NCBI GenBank assembly: GCA_046091905.1
Contig: JBJTCN010000061.1
Span: forward strand, 1 to 29,224
Direction of reading: 5' to 3'
From: ZLKRG08 sp046091905
GTDB lineage: Bacteria > Actinomycetota > Actinomycetes > Nanopelagicales > Nanopelagicaceae
DNA length: 29,224 nt
Of the stretch, positions 7,576-15,532 are shown one piece after another; positions within the stretch are counted from its first letter, which is position 1, and every line of letters begins with the position of its first letter. The notes beneath the pieces are model-generated. The model searched no databases. It was not told the DNA's origin and saw only the letters and a list, made by a program, of their open reading frames with translations. Position numbers and translations under genes: made by a program.

Positions 7576-8267
7576 CGCGCAAAGCTTGGATTATTGGAGC
7601 CTCAACTGGAATTGGCGCTGCAGTTGCAGATAAATTAAAGAGTAAAGGTTGGCAAGTAGTTAGATCTTCGCGCAGCCAAGGTGAGATTCGCGTAGATATT
7701 TCAAATGATGAATCTGTTAAACAAGCTGCGGCACAATACGAAGCAACATATGGCGCCTACGATTTAGTTTTAGTGATGGCTGGTTTTTGGCAACGAATGT
7801 CAGCGCAGAATTTTGATTTGGAAGTATTTAAGGAACATAACAATACAAATACAGTTGGATTAGCTCGCTGTGCAGCAGCAATTTTGCCGAAGATGCTTAA
7901 CGCAGATAGCGGAACTTTCATGGGAGTTTCATCAGTGGCAGGATTTCGTGGCATGCCAGGTTCAAGTGGTTATGGACCGAGCAAAGCAGCTCAAATTAAT
8001 TTCTTAGAATCACTCAGGACAGATTTAGTTAAAAGCAAGGTCAAGATAGTTACTGTTTCGCCAGGTTTTGTTAAAACACCAATGACTGATGTAAATACTT
8101 TTCCAATGCCATTCATTATTAGCGCAGAACGTGCAGCCAAGATAATCGTGAAGGGAATTGAAAAGCAGAGCGTGGATATTGTCTTTCCAACTCCAATGGC
8201 GATTACAATGAAGTTAGCACGCTTGGTGCCAGTTAGCATTTGGCCAAAACTCTTTAAGAAGGGATAA
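7572..8267 (+). CDS. Short-chain dehydrogenase/reductase
   Basis: 231 aa classical SDR. The cofactor motif is IIGASTGIGAAVADKL. The serine of VSSVAGFRG and the YGPSK motif (YxxxK) form the catalytic site, and PGFVKTPM follows. The ATG at 7572-7574 overlaps the methyltransferase stop (ATGA); the open frame extends upstream to 7491 but lies inside the methyltransferase. As last gene of the four-gene cassette it presumably acts on a related lipid or fatty-acyl intermediate, which is inference from context. Confidence 0.88.
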   Translation: MTRKAWIIGASTGIGAAVADKLKSKGWQVVRSSRSQGEIRVDISNDESVKQAAAQYEATYGAYDLVLVMAGFWQRMSAQNFDLEVFKEHNNTNTVGLARCAAAILPKMLNADSGTFMGVSSVAGFRGMPGSSGYGPSKAAQINFLESLRTDLVKSKVKIVTVSPGFVKTPMTDVNTFPMPFIISAERAAKIIVKGIEKQSVDIVFPTPMAITMKLARLVPVSIWPKLFKKG

Positions 8268-8268
8268 T
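8240..8268 (+). promoter_or_regulatory. Cyclophilin gene promoter, leaderless type
   Basis: TTGGCC (8240-8245), 17 bp, GATAAT (8263-8268), then 7 nt to the ATG at 8276. The -10 box overlaps the stop codon of the SDR gene. The start of transcription is predicted at the start codon. Confidence 0.7.
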
Positions 8269-8275
8269 TCTCGGC

Positions 8276-8785
8276 ATGACACAAGCAACCCTTCACACAA
8301 ATCTTGGCGATATCGTCATCGAACTATTCCCAAATCATGCACCTGAAACCGTTTCTAACTTTGTTGGTTTAGCAACAGGTGAAAAAGAGTGGACCGATCC
8401 ACGCACCGGTGCAAAGAGCAATGAGAAGCTTTATGACGGCACGGTATTTCATCGCGTAATCGCCGGTTTTATGATTCAAGGCGGAGATCCGCTGGGTCAA
8501 GGTTTTGGCGGCCCAGGTTATAAATTTAAAGATGAATTTCACCCAGAGTTAAATTTTGATCGTCCATATTTATTAGCAATGGCAAATTCAGGGCCAGGAA
8601 CCAATGGTTCACAGTTCTTCATCACCGTTGCCCCAACCGAATGGTTAAATCGCAAGCACAGTATCTTCGGTGAAGTTAAAGATGCAGCCAGTCAGGCAGT
8701 GGTAGATAAGATTGCAACTACAGCAACTGGAGCACAAGATCGACCAGTAAATGCAGTAACAATTAATTCAGTCACCGTCGCTTAA
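8276..8785 (+). CDS. ppiA: Peptidyl-prolyl cis-trans isomerase (cyclophilin)
   Basis: 169 aa, the usual size of a single-domain cyclophilin. Motifs FHRVIAGFMIQGGDP (catalytic Arg), MANSGPGTNGSQFFIT and NRKHSIFGEV are intact. No signal peptide, so cytoplasmic protein folding is expected. In mycobacteria ppiA also lies near crgA, trpG and pknB, so the location is conserved and supports the symbol. No Shine-Dalgarno precedes the ATG, consistent with leaderless initiation. The rhomboid gene starts 6 nt after its stop. Confidence 0.95.
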   Translation: MTQATLHTNLGDIVIELFPNHAPETVSNFVGLATGEKEWTDPRTGAKSNEKLYDGTVFHRVIAGFMIQGGDPLGQGFGGPGYKFKDEFHPELNFDRPYLLAMANSGPGTNGSQFFITVAPTEWLNRKHSIFGEVKDAASQAVVDKIATTATGAQDRPVNAVTINSVTVA

Positions 8786-8791
8786 TTTTTG

Positions 8792-9322
8792 ATGCGCCAA
8801 GCAACTAAATATTTAATCACAGTAATTAGTGGTTTCTACCTGGCATGTTTACTCGTGCCAGGTTTAAAACCATATCTTTATCTAAATCGCTATTTGGTTT
8901 TAGATAATGGTGAATATTGGCGCTTATTAACGGTGGCGCTAACTCATGGTGGATTGGCACACCTATTTTTTAATATGTATGCGCTTTTGATTCTAGGAAA
9001 TACTTTAGAAGGCGCAATCGGTCAGAATAAGTTTTTAACGATTTTTATAATCTCTCAGATTGGCGCCAGCTTGGCATCTATCTTTTTTGGTCCAAGCAAT
9101 ATCATTTCAGTCGGAGCCTCGGGCGCAATCTTTGGATTATTCGGCGCAATGATTGTTATTAGTAAGCGGTTTGGACTTGAGACCAAATCAACTTATGTAA
9201 TTGTGGGAATTAACTTTGCAATTGGTTTTATTTTTCCAGGCATAGATTGGCGCGCCCATTTAGGCGGATTCATAACTGGGTTAGTGGTGGCGTCGGTCTT
9301 ATTAACGCCAGCGCGTAGCTAA
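8792..9322 (+). CDS. Rhomboid-family intramembrane serine protease
   Basis: 176 aa with about six membrane helices and no extra soluble domain. The catalytic pair is present: Ser110 in GASG and His156 in AHLGG. HGGLAHLFFNMYAL supplies the conserved oxyanion/structural His and Asn residues. It should cleave membrane-spanning substrates within the bilayer; the substrate is unknown. I place the start at ATG 8792, though TTG 8789 immediately before is in frame. It follows the cyclophilin gene by a few bases and its 3' end overlaps convergent crgA by 21 bp. Confidence 0.92.
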   Translation: MRQATKYLITVISGFYLACLLVPGLKPYLYLNRYLVLDNGEYWRLLTVALTHGGLAHLFFNMYALLILGNTLEGAIGQNKFLTIFIISQIGASLASIFFGPSNIISVGASGAIFGLFGAMIVISKRFGLETKSTYVIVGINFAIGFIFPGIDWRAHLGGFITGLVVASVLLTPARS

Positions 9323-9571
9323 GCCGAAACCGATTCCGATAAAACCAAAACCGATCAACATATTCCAAGAACCAACGTTTGGAATTGGATAAGCGGTCTG
9401 TGTTACATAGAAGACCACAATCCAGAAGAGGCCAATTAAGAAACTTGTAACCATGGTTGGCGCTAGCCATCTAGGTGACTCGAGTGGACCATCAAACGCC
9501 TCATCAGTTGGATGCTCTGACTTATAAGCGCGAGTTGCTTGGACCTTTTTACGAAGTTTCGACTTTGGCAT
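9302..9571 (-). CDS. crgA: Cell division protein CrgA
   Basis: 89 aa. The N-terminus MPKSKLRKK, a basic soluble segment and two transmembrane helices (about residues 42-58 and 68-86, ending LATRWR) match CrgA. CrgA is an actinobacteria-specific divisome protein that binds FtsZ and septal peptidoglycan synthases at the inner membrane. Its position between the rhomboid/cyclophilin genes and trpG-pknB follows the mycobacterial order. A TAAACT -10 box lies 7 nt before the ATG and no Shine-Dalgarno is present, so the mRNA is probably leaderless. Confidence 0.93.
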   Translation of the reverse strand: MPKSKLRKKVQATRAYKSEHPTDEAFDGPLESPRWLAPTMVTSFLIGLFWIVVFYVTQTAYPIPNVGSWNMLIGFGFIGIGFGLATRWR

Positions 9572-9594
9572 GTGCGCAAGTTTAGCGGAATACT
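9565..9594 (+). promoter_or_regulatory. trpG/pabA promoter, leaderless type
   Basis: TTGGCA (9565-9570), 18 bp, AATACT (9589-9594), then 6 nt to ATG 9601. The -35 lies inside the first codons of divergent crgA, so the two promoters share the same 43 bp. Confidence 0.55.
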
Positions 9595-9607
9595 TTGGCC
9601 ATGCGAA
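9579..9607 (-). promoter_or_regulatory. crgA promoter, leaderless type
   Basis: Minus strand: TTCGCA (9602-9607), 17 bp, TAAACT (9579-9584), then 7 nt to the ATG at 9571. It overlaps the divergent trpG promoter and the trpG start codon. Confidence 0.6.
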
Positions 9608-10221
9608 TTCTGGTTGTCGACAACTACGACTCCTTTGTATTTAACCTGGTCCAATACTTGGGCCAGCTAGGTTCAGAGTGCGTTGTGAAGCGTAACGACG
9701 AAGTGACGCCAAGTGATGCCGATAATTTTGATGGCGTACTTATCTCGCCAGGTCCGGGAACGCCAGAAGATGCAGGCGTTTCTATGGAGATGATCCGATA
9801 CTGCGCAGATAAAAAAATTCCACTTCTTGGTGTCTGTTTGGGTCATCAAGCAATTGCAGCGGTATTTGGTGGCGTAGTTTCGCGCGCACCAGAGTTGCTA
9901 CATGGCAAGACTTCTAAAGTACATCACAATCAACAGGGAGTATTTGCAGAGCTACCATCACCATTTACCGCAACTCGATATCACTCATTAGCTGTTGAAA
10001 AAGAGAGCGTTCCTGATGTTTTAGAAGTTACCGGTAAAACGGAATCTGGAATTGTGATGGGGCTACGCCATAAAACGCTACCAATCGAGGGCGTACAATT
10101 TCATCCAGAGTCAGTACTTACAGAGCATGGACATGCAATGCTTGCCAATTGGTTAACCGAATGTGGAGACCGAAACGCGAAAACTAAAGCAATCGGCTTA
10201 TCGCCAGTAGTTAAAAACTAA
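9601..10221 (+). CDS. trpG: Glutamine amidotransferase of anthranilate / aminodeoxychorismate synthase
   Basis: 206 aa class I glutamine amidotransferase. ILVVDNYDSFVFNLVQYL opens the protein, GVCLGHQAIA carries the nucleophilic Cys, and GVQFHPESVLTEHG carries the His and Glu of the triad. It releases ammonia from glutamine for the synthase subunit (TrpE or PabB), which is not in this window. The gene can therefore serve tryptophan or folate synthesis, or both; pabA is an equally good name. Genes at this location next to pknB in mycobacteria are called trpG. I use ATG 9601, two codons after a TTG at 9595. It ends overlapping convergent pknB by 4 bp. Confidence 0.92.
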   Translation: MRILVVDNYDSFVFNLVQYLGQLGSECVVKRNDEVTPSDADNFDGVLISPGPGTPEDAGVSMEMIRYCADKKIPLLGVCLGHQAIAAVFGGVVSRAPELLHGKTSKVHHNQQGVFAELPSPFTATRYHSLAVEKESVPDVLEVTGKTESGIVMGLRHKTLPIEGVQFHPESVLTEHGHAMLANWLTECGDRNAKTKAIGLSPVVKN

Positions 10222-11750
10222 CTCTGTCTATTAATTGTTACCGTAACTGGCGAACCAATTTGTAATTGAGTATCAGGAGTTGGTGCCTGTGCTAGCACCA
10301 CGCCAATTGGTTGAATTGCATCGTAAGAATAAATTTCACGAATTAAGAATCCTGCTTGAGTTAAAGTGGTACGAGCTTGAATATCGGTTTGGCCAACTAA
10401 ATTTGGAACTGCCACATTTCCATTTGCAATCTGAAGTGTGACGCCATTTCCAGCGGTAAGTGTGGAGCCACCAATAGGATCAACAGAGATCACAGTACCA
10501 ATTGCTTTATCATTCGGAACTGCATCAATTGCGGCGATATTAAGACCTGCCGCGGCAAGTGCAGCGCGGGCATTAGTTAAAGTCATGCCAATTAAATCCA
10601 TCGGCACAATGGCATCACCAGGTCCATCACTAATAGTGATAGTTATGACGCTACCTTTTGTAGCGCGAGAAGTGGCAAGCGGACTTTGAGAAGCTACGCG
10701 ATCAATTGGCGTTTTCGAATCATGTGCGCGATTTACCACCAACTTAAATGCGCTTAATTGTGCGGCGGCATCGCTCTCGGTTAAGCCAACGACGTTTGGT
10801 ACCACTATGCCAGATACTGTGGCGCGATTAGTTATTGCGAAACCACCAACTGCAACTAATAAGGCAGCTAAGAAACCAGCAACAATCTGCCAAGTGCGAT
10901 TCTTCTTTTTCTTAGTCCGCACAATTTCGGTAGTAATAGTCTGTCCAGTTTTGATTCGATGCAAATCACCAAGCATGGCATTTGCGTCTTGATATCTATT
11001 AGCTGGATCTTTCGCCATCACGACCGATAAGAAATGATCATATTGCTGGTCAAGCGCAGGATTGATCTTGCTTGGCGGAATAAATTCACTTGATACATGC
11101 TGTAACGCAATGGAAACTGGCGTATCACCAATAAATGGTGGTCGGCCAGTTAGCATTTCATACAACGCCACTCCTACCGAGTAGAGATCACTTCTGGCAT
11201 CCGCAATTTCGCCACTTGCTTGTTCTGGAGATAAATATTGTGCGGTGCCAACTACATTCCAAGTTGCGGTCATGGTGGCGCTGACATCATCAAGTGCGCG
11301 AGCAATTCCGAAATCCATTACCTTTACATCACCTTGTTCGGTGATCATGATATTTCCAGGCTTGATATCGCGGTGCACAATTCCATTTGCATGTGAATAG
11401 GCAAGCGCTTGCAAAATACCTTCGGTGATTTGAATGGCAGTTTTAGGTTCAACCGGTCCAGTAATTAATTCACGTAAAGTTTTACCTTGCAATAACTCCA
11501 TCACAATATATGGCGCAGGGCTCTCACCGCTGTCATATACCGCAACGATTCCAGGATGGCTTAAACCAGCCGCCGCCAGCGCCTCTTTACGAAATCTAGT
11601 TACAAAGTTCTGTTCACGATTTAAATCGCTACGAAGAACTTTGATGGCTACTTCGCGATTTAAGCGATTATCTTTAGCAATAAAGACATCGGACATGCCA
11701 CCTGCACCTATTAGTGCTCCGATTTCATAGCGATCACCAAAAACTCTCAT
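10218..11750 (-). CDS. pknB: PASTA-domain Ser/Thr protein kinase PknB
   Basis: 510 aa. The kinase domain (about residues 8-265) has glycine loop LIGAGGMSDVFIA, Lys37 in VAIK, Glu56, catalytic HRDIKPGNIM with Asp128, and MDFGIA. The threonine-rich activation segment SATMTATWNVVGTAQYLSPE is followed by a juxtamembrane segment with KKKK and one transmembrane helix (about 285-303). Three extracellular PASTA repeats follow (PNVVGL, PMDLIGM and PNLVGQ starts). Mycobacterial PknB has four PASTA repeats. The kinase senses peptidoglycan fragments or lipid II and regulates wall growth and division. It overlaps upstream pstP by 4 bp (ATGA), linking kinase and phosphatase. No pknA, rodA or pbpA is adjacent. 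Confidence 0.95.
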   Translation of the reverse strand: MRVFGDRYEIGALIGAGGMSDVFIAKDNRLNREVAIKVLRSDLNREQNFVTRFRKEALAAAGLSHPGIVAVYDSGESPAPYIVMELLQGKTLRELITGPVEPKTAIQITEGILQALAYSHANGIVHRDIKPGNIMITEQGDVKVMDFGIARALDDVSATMTATWNVVGTAQYLSPEQASGEIADARSDLYSVGVALYEMLTGRPPFIGDTPVSIALQHVSSEFIPPSKINPALDQQYDHFLSVVMAKDPANRYQDANAMLGDLHRIKTGQTITTEIVRTKKKKNRTWQIVAGFLAALLVAVGGFAITNRATVSGIVVPNVVGLTESDAAAQLSAFKLVVNRAHDSKTPIDRVASQSPLATSRATKGSVITITISDGPGDAIVPMDLIGMTLTNARAALAAAGLNIAAIDAVPNDKAIGTVISVDPIGGSTLTAGNGVTLQIANGNVAVPNLVGQTDIQARTTLTQAGFLIREIYSYDAIQPIGVVLAQAPTPDTQLQIGSPVTVTINRQS

Positions 11751-12517
11751 TTGGCAGCCCCCAAAAATTGCGTAGCAGTATCTCCCGCACCCACTTCGGC
11801 CAAAACCACGGTGACATTATCTGGCGCACCACGTTCGTAAGTTAAAGAGATTAATTTGGGAATTGCATCGGGCTGGGGAATTAACTCTGCAAGTTCTTGA
11901 TTGCTAATTACGTTACTTAAGCCATCGCTACATAGTAAGAATTTATCGCCGACTTTCAAATCGTATTGAATTAAGAGTGGCGTGATATTGCCAACCCCCA
12001 TCAACACATTAGTTAGCACTGAACGCTGCGGATGTACTGCTGCCTCAACTTCGGTAATGGTGCCTGCATCAAGTAACTCTTGTACTACTGAATGATCTTT
12101 AGTTAATTGGGTAAATTCTTTGCCACGCAATCTATATGCACGCGAATCGCCCGCATGTAATACATAAGCTTGATTTCGATAAAGTGCGATTGATGTCAAT
12201 GTGGTGCCCATACCTGACAAGCGATCATCAGCATCTGCAGTTAAGCGAATTTCATTATCGACATCAAGCAGCGCATTTAGCAGAAAGTCTTCGAGAGATT
12301 CAGGATCCATTTCATCGTTATTAAGTAATGGCAGTATTTGTGCCAAAGTTGTAATTGCAACCTTTGATGCAACTTCACCACCTGCGTGGCCACCCATTCC
12401 ATCTGCAACTGCGATTAAAAGTCCATTAATTAACGCCGAATCTTCATTTCCACTTCGATGTAGTCCAACTTCACTGCGACCCTCAGCACTAAACCGAGCA
12501 GCAAAACTCTGCATCAT
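11747..12517 (-). CDS. pstP: PP2C-family Ser/Thr phosphatase PstP, catalytic domain only
   Basis: 256 aa. PP2C motifs are in order: GLHRSGNEDSALI, VADGMGGHAGGEVAS, HAGDSRAYRL, TKDHSV and LLCSDGLSNV, with the metal-binding aspartates intact. It should remove phosphates placed by PknB. The mycobacterial protein is about twice as long because it adds a membrane anchor and extracellular domain; here the chain ends soon after RGAPDNVTVVLAEV, so this enzyme is predicted soluble. Start at ATG 12517, directly followed by a second ATG (12514). A TAGGCT -10 box ends 7 nt upstream. It is cotranscribed with pknB. Confidence 0.93.
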   Translation of the reverse strand: MMQSFAARFSAEGRSEVGLHRSGNEDSALINGLLIAVADGMGGHAGGEVASKVAITTLAQILPLLNNDEMDPESLEDFLLNALLDVDNEIRLTADADDRLSGMGTTLTSIALYRNQAYVLHAGDSRAYRLRGKEFTQLTKDHSVVQELLDAGTITEVEAAVHPQRSVLTNVLMGVGNITPLLIQYDLKVGDKFLLCSDGLSNVISNQELAELIPQPDAIPKLISLTYERGAPDNVTVVLAEVGAGDTATQFLGAAK

Positions 12518-12524
12518 GCTTCCT

Positions 12525-12530
12525 AGCCTA
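12525..12530 (-). promoter_or_regulatory. pstP -10 element, leaderless type
   Basis: TAGGCT on the minus strand with 7 nt to the ATG at 12517. A -35 would fall inside the first codons of divergent pheA and is poorly matched. Confidence 0.45.
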
Positions 12531-12534
12531 CGGG

Positions 12535-12540
12535 TAGAAT
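12535..12540 (+). promoter_or_regulatory. pheA -10 element, leaderless type
   Basis: TAGAAT ends 6 nt before GTG 12547, placing the predicted transcript start on the start codon. The -35 region would lie over the pstP start codon and shows no good match. Confidence 0.6.
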
Positions 12541-12546
12541 TCGCAG

Positions 12547-13461
12547 GTGAGTAAATACGCCTATCTTGGCCCAGTTGGCACCTTTACTGAAGCTGCCCTG
12601 CGCACTATTACTGGCGGCTCTGATCAACTAACTCCATGCTCTAACGTAACTGCTGCGTTAGATATGGTCCGAAGCGGCCAAGCAGATTTTGCCTTAGTTC
12701 CAATTGAAAATTCAGTTGAGGGCGTGGTGGCGCGAACTCTTGATGAATTAGCAATTGGTGAACCGCTAATTATTGTCGGTGAAATTTTACTCCCAGTTAC
12801 CTTTGCGTTAATGGTTAAAGATAAAAGCGTTGAAATTAAGAAGATCGCAACACATCCGCATGCGGAATCGCAGTGCCGTAAGTTCATTGCTAAGCACTAC
12901 CCAAATGCTGAAATTATCTCTACCAATTCAACTGCTGCGGCGGCCGAGGCGTTAGCAAATGGCCAATTTGATGCCGCGGTTGCTTCAGAGGTAGCAGCTA
13001 AGACTTATGGTTTAACAGTTATAAATAACAATATCGGTGATGCTGAAGCTGCAGTAACTAGATTTGTATTGGTATCTAAACCAGTCGCACTTCCAGAGCC
13101 AACCGGTTTTGATCGCACCTCACTTGCAGCATTTATTGGAATTGATCATGCAGGCGCTTTGCTCGAAGTATTAACTGAATTTGCAATGCGTGGAGTTAAC
13201 TTAACTTTTATTCAATCTCGCCCTACTGGTCGCGAGCTTGGCCATTACCATTTCATTATTGATGCCGAAGGCCATGTCAATGATGCCAGAGTTGGCGATG
13301 CGCTAACCGGGTTACGCAGAATTTGCGAAGACATTAGATTTTTAGGTTCTTATCCTCGCGCAGATAAAGTTGCACCAACTACCACTAAGAGTAGTAGCGA
13401 TGATGCCTTCAAAAGTTCTAACGATTGGTTAAATGAGGTAAGAAAGGGGCGCGCAATATGA
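12547..13461 (+). CDS. pheA: Prephenate dehydratase
   Basis: 304 aa, monofunctional actinobacterial type. It converts prephenate to phenylpyruvate in phenylalanine synthesis. The N-terminus YLGPVGTFTEAAL and FALVPIENSVEGVVARTLD, plus the catalytic TRF in AAVTRFVLV, define the dehydratase domain (about 1-180). A C-terminal ACT domain has LTFIQSRPTGRELGHYHFII, the phenylalanine-binding feedback site. There is no chorismate mutase fusion. Start is GTG with a promoter -10 only 6 nt upstream. The last codons overlap serS (ATGA). Confidence 0.95.
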   Translation: MSKYAYLGPVGTFTEAALRTITGGSDQLTPCSNVTAALDMVRSGQADFALVPIENSVEGVVARTLDELAIGEPLIIVGEILLPVTFALMVKDKSVEIKKIATHPHAESQCRKFIAKHYPNAEIISTNSTAAAAEALANGQFDAAVASEVAAKTYGLTVINNNIGDAEAAVTRFVLVSKPVALPEPTGFDRTSLAAFIGIDHAGALLEVLTEFAMRGVNLTFIQSRPTGRELGHYHFIIDAEGHVNDARVGDALTGLRRICEDIRFLGSYPRADKVAPTTTKSSSDDAFKSSNDWLNEVRKGRAI

Positions 13462-14720
13462 TTGATATTAAGTTAATCCGCGAAAATCCGGAGCTTGTTA
13501 AGTCATCGCAGCGTGGCCGTGGCGAAGATGAATCAATTGTGGATTCACTACTTGAAATTGATGCCAAACGACGCGATGCGATTTCCGCCTTTGAAACAGT
13601 GCGCGCTGAGCAGAATTTGCTCTCAAAATCAGTTGGTGCAGCTAAAGGCGATGAGAAAGCGGCTCTGCTTGAGAAGGCAAAAGTTTTAGCGGCGCAAGTT
13701 AAAGAAGCTGACGCAAAGCGCGCCGAACTTGAATCACAGACCGATGAAATTGCTAAGCAATTATCAAATGTGTTAGATCCTGATGCGCCAATTGGTGGCG
13801 AAGCTGATTTTAAAGTTATCGAACATGTTGGCGAACCACGCAAATTTGATTTCGAACCAAGAGATCATGTTGAGCTAGGAAAATTGTTAGGCGCAATTGA
13901 TACTGAGCGCGGCGCGAAAGTTGCCGGCGCTCGCAGTTATTACTTAACTGGACCAGGTGCCTTGTTGGAATTAGCGCTAGTTAATTATGCGATCAAGCAA
14001 GCAAGCAAAGCAGGTTTTATTCCTGTGATTCCACCCGTGTTGGTAAATCCACCAGCGATGGAAGGCACTGGTTTTTTAGGACAAGCTGCAGAGAATGTTT
14101 ATCACATCGAGAAAGATGATGTGTATTTAGTCGGAACTTCTGAAGTTCCACTTGCGGCTTATCACATGGATGAAACACTGGATGCCGCAAAACTTCCGAT
14201 TCGATATACCGGTTATTCACCATGCTTCCGACGTGAAGCAGGATCTTATGGAAAAGATACTCGTGGAATTATTCGCGTACATCAATTTGAGAAAGTTGAG
14301 ATGTTTGTTTTTGCAAAGCCAGAAGATGCCAAAGAGGAACATAAGCGACTTCTACGATGGGAGAAAGATTTCCTAAATGCAATGGGAATTCCTTATCGAG
14401 TACTTGATATCGCATCCGGCGATTTAGGATCTTCTGCAAATCGAAAATTTGATATCGAAGCTTGGGTTCCTACTCAAAACGCATATCGCGAAGTTACAAG
14501 TACCTCTAACTGCACTGAATTCCAAGCGCGCCGTTTAAATATTCGCATGAAAGATGAGAATGGCACCCGTCCACTTGCGACCTTAAATGGCACTTTGGTG
14601 GCAGTTCCACGCATGATTGTGGCGATTTTGGAGAATAATCAGAATGCAGATGGTTCCGTAAATGTGCCGGAAGTGCTTCAGGATTACATGGGTACTGCGA
14701 AACTTGAAGTGGTTAAGTGA
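13458..14720 (+). CDS. serS: Seryl-tRNA synthetase
   Basis: 420 aa, typical length. An N-terminal coiled-coil arm (about residues 25-105, rich in Lys, Glu and Ala) is followed by the class II core: motif 2 PCFRREAGSYGKDTRGIIR and motif 3 LATLNGTLVAVPRMIVAILE. It charges all serine tRNAs, including the tRNA-Ser(UGA) found in this window. Start ATG overlaps pheA by 4 bp and the end overlaps the HAD gene by 4 bp. Confidence 0.97.
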   Translation: MIDIKLIRENPELVKSSQRGRGEDESIVDSLLEIDAKRRDAISAFETVRAEQNLLSKSVGAAKGDEKAALLEKAKVLAAQVKEADAKRAELESQTDEIAKQLSNVLDPDAPIGGEADFKVIEHVGEPRKFDFEPRDHVELGKLLGAIDTERGAKVAGARSYYLTGPGALLELALVNYAIKQASKAGFIPVIPPVLVNPPAMEGTGFLGQAAENVYHIEKDDVYLVGTSEVPLAAYHMDETLDAAKLPIRYTGYSPCFRREAGSYGKDTRGIIRVHQFEKVEMFVFAKPEDAKEEHKRLLRWEKDFLNAMGIPYRVLDIASGDLGSSANRKFDIEAWVPTQNAYREVTSTSNCTEFQARRLNIRMKDENGTRPLATLNGTLVAVPRMIVAILENNQNADGSVNVPEVLQDYMGTAKLEVVK

Positions 14721-15532
14721 GTTATAGACCTAAATTAATTGCAACTGATTTGGATGGAACTATCTGTCCGCATGCTGCCCCAATTTCAAAACGCACCATC
14801 GCCGCACTTACAAGTGCGCATGAACTTGGCGTAAAAGTTTTCTTTGTTACCGGACGTCCACCGCGTTGGATGAGTCAGATTAAAGAGGCATTTAACTTCG
14901 GCCAAGCCATCTGCAGCAATGGCGGACAACTTTGGGATTTGCAAGCTGAAAAAGTTTTAGAAGAGTGGCGAATTACGTCGGCTGATTTAAGAGAGACCAT
15001 CACACGACTTCGAAAAGCGCTTCCTGAAATTCATTTTGCATTTGAAAATCACGGAGACTTCCGCCGCGAAAAGAAATATCAAGCGCGTTGGGATATTGGG
15101 GTTGATGAAACCGGCGTAGATGACATTTTGGATTACATCGAAAATGGCGCCATTAAATTATTAGCGCGCGGTTCTGATAAATTATTTAATTCTGATGAGC
15201 TATTGGCGGTTGCACAGAGAGAAGTTGGCGGCATCGTTACCGTTACACATTCAAATCCATGGGAATCTTTATTAGAAATTAGCGCACATAGCGTTTCAAA
15301 GGGTGATACCTTGGCAGTAATCTGCGAACGTTTACAGATTGATCGCGAAGATGTAGTTGCCTTTGGCGATAACCCAAACGATTTTTCAATGTTGGAATTT
15401 GCTGGTCGCTCCTACATTATGAGCGATGGTCATCCAGATGGAATTAAATATGCAACTGCAACCGCACCGCCATGCGAAGAGGATGGAGTAGCGCAGATTG
15501 TCGAAGAGTTACTAAAACTTGCCAGTCGATAA
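14717..15532 (+). CDS. HAD-superfamily (Cof-type IIB) phosphatase
   Basis: 271 aa. Motif I ATDLDGTIC with the nucleophilic Asp, motif II FFVTGRPPRW, Lys in SVSKGDTLAVICERL, and motif IV VAFGDNPNDFSMLEFAG are all present. The large cap of type IIB lies between motifs II and III. These enzymes hydrolyse small phosphorylated metabolites such as sugar phosphates or flavin nucleotides; specificity cannot be read. GTG start overlaps the serS stop. In many Actinobacteria a Cof-type gene follows serS, so context is conserved. Its 3' end overlaps convergent hutI by 21 bp. Confidence 0.9.
   Translation: MSYRPKLIATDLDGTICPHAAPISKRTIAALTSAHELGVKVFFVTGRPPRWMSQIKEAFNFGQAICSNGGQLWDLQAEKVLEEWRITSADLRETITRLRKALPEIHFAFENHGDFRREKKYQARWDIGVDETGVDDILDYIENGAIKLLARGSDKLFNSDELLAVAQREVGGIVTVTHSNPWESLLEISAHSVSKGDTLAVICERLQIDREDVVAFGDNPNDFSMLEFAGRSYIMSDGHPDGIKYATATAPPCEEDGVAQIVEELLKLASR

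Noticed and set aside
13418..13843. 141-aa minus-strand ORF, serine-rich, across pheA and serS
   Set aside because: Antisense shadow of the serS coiled-coil region; composition follows from the Lys/Glu/Ala codons on the sense strand.
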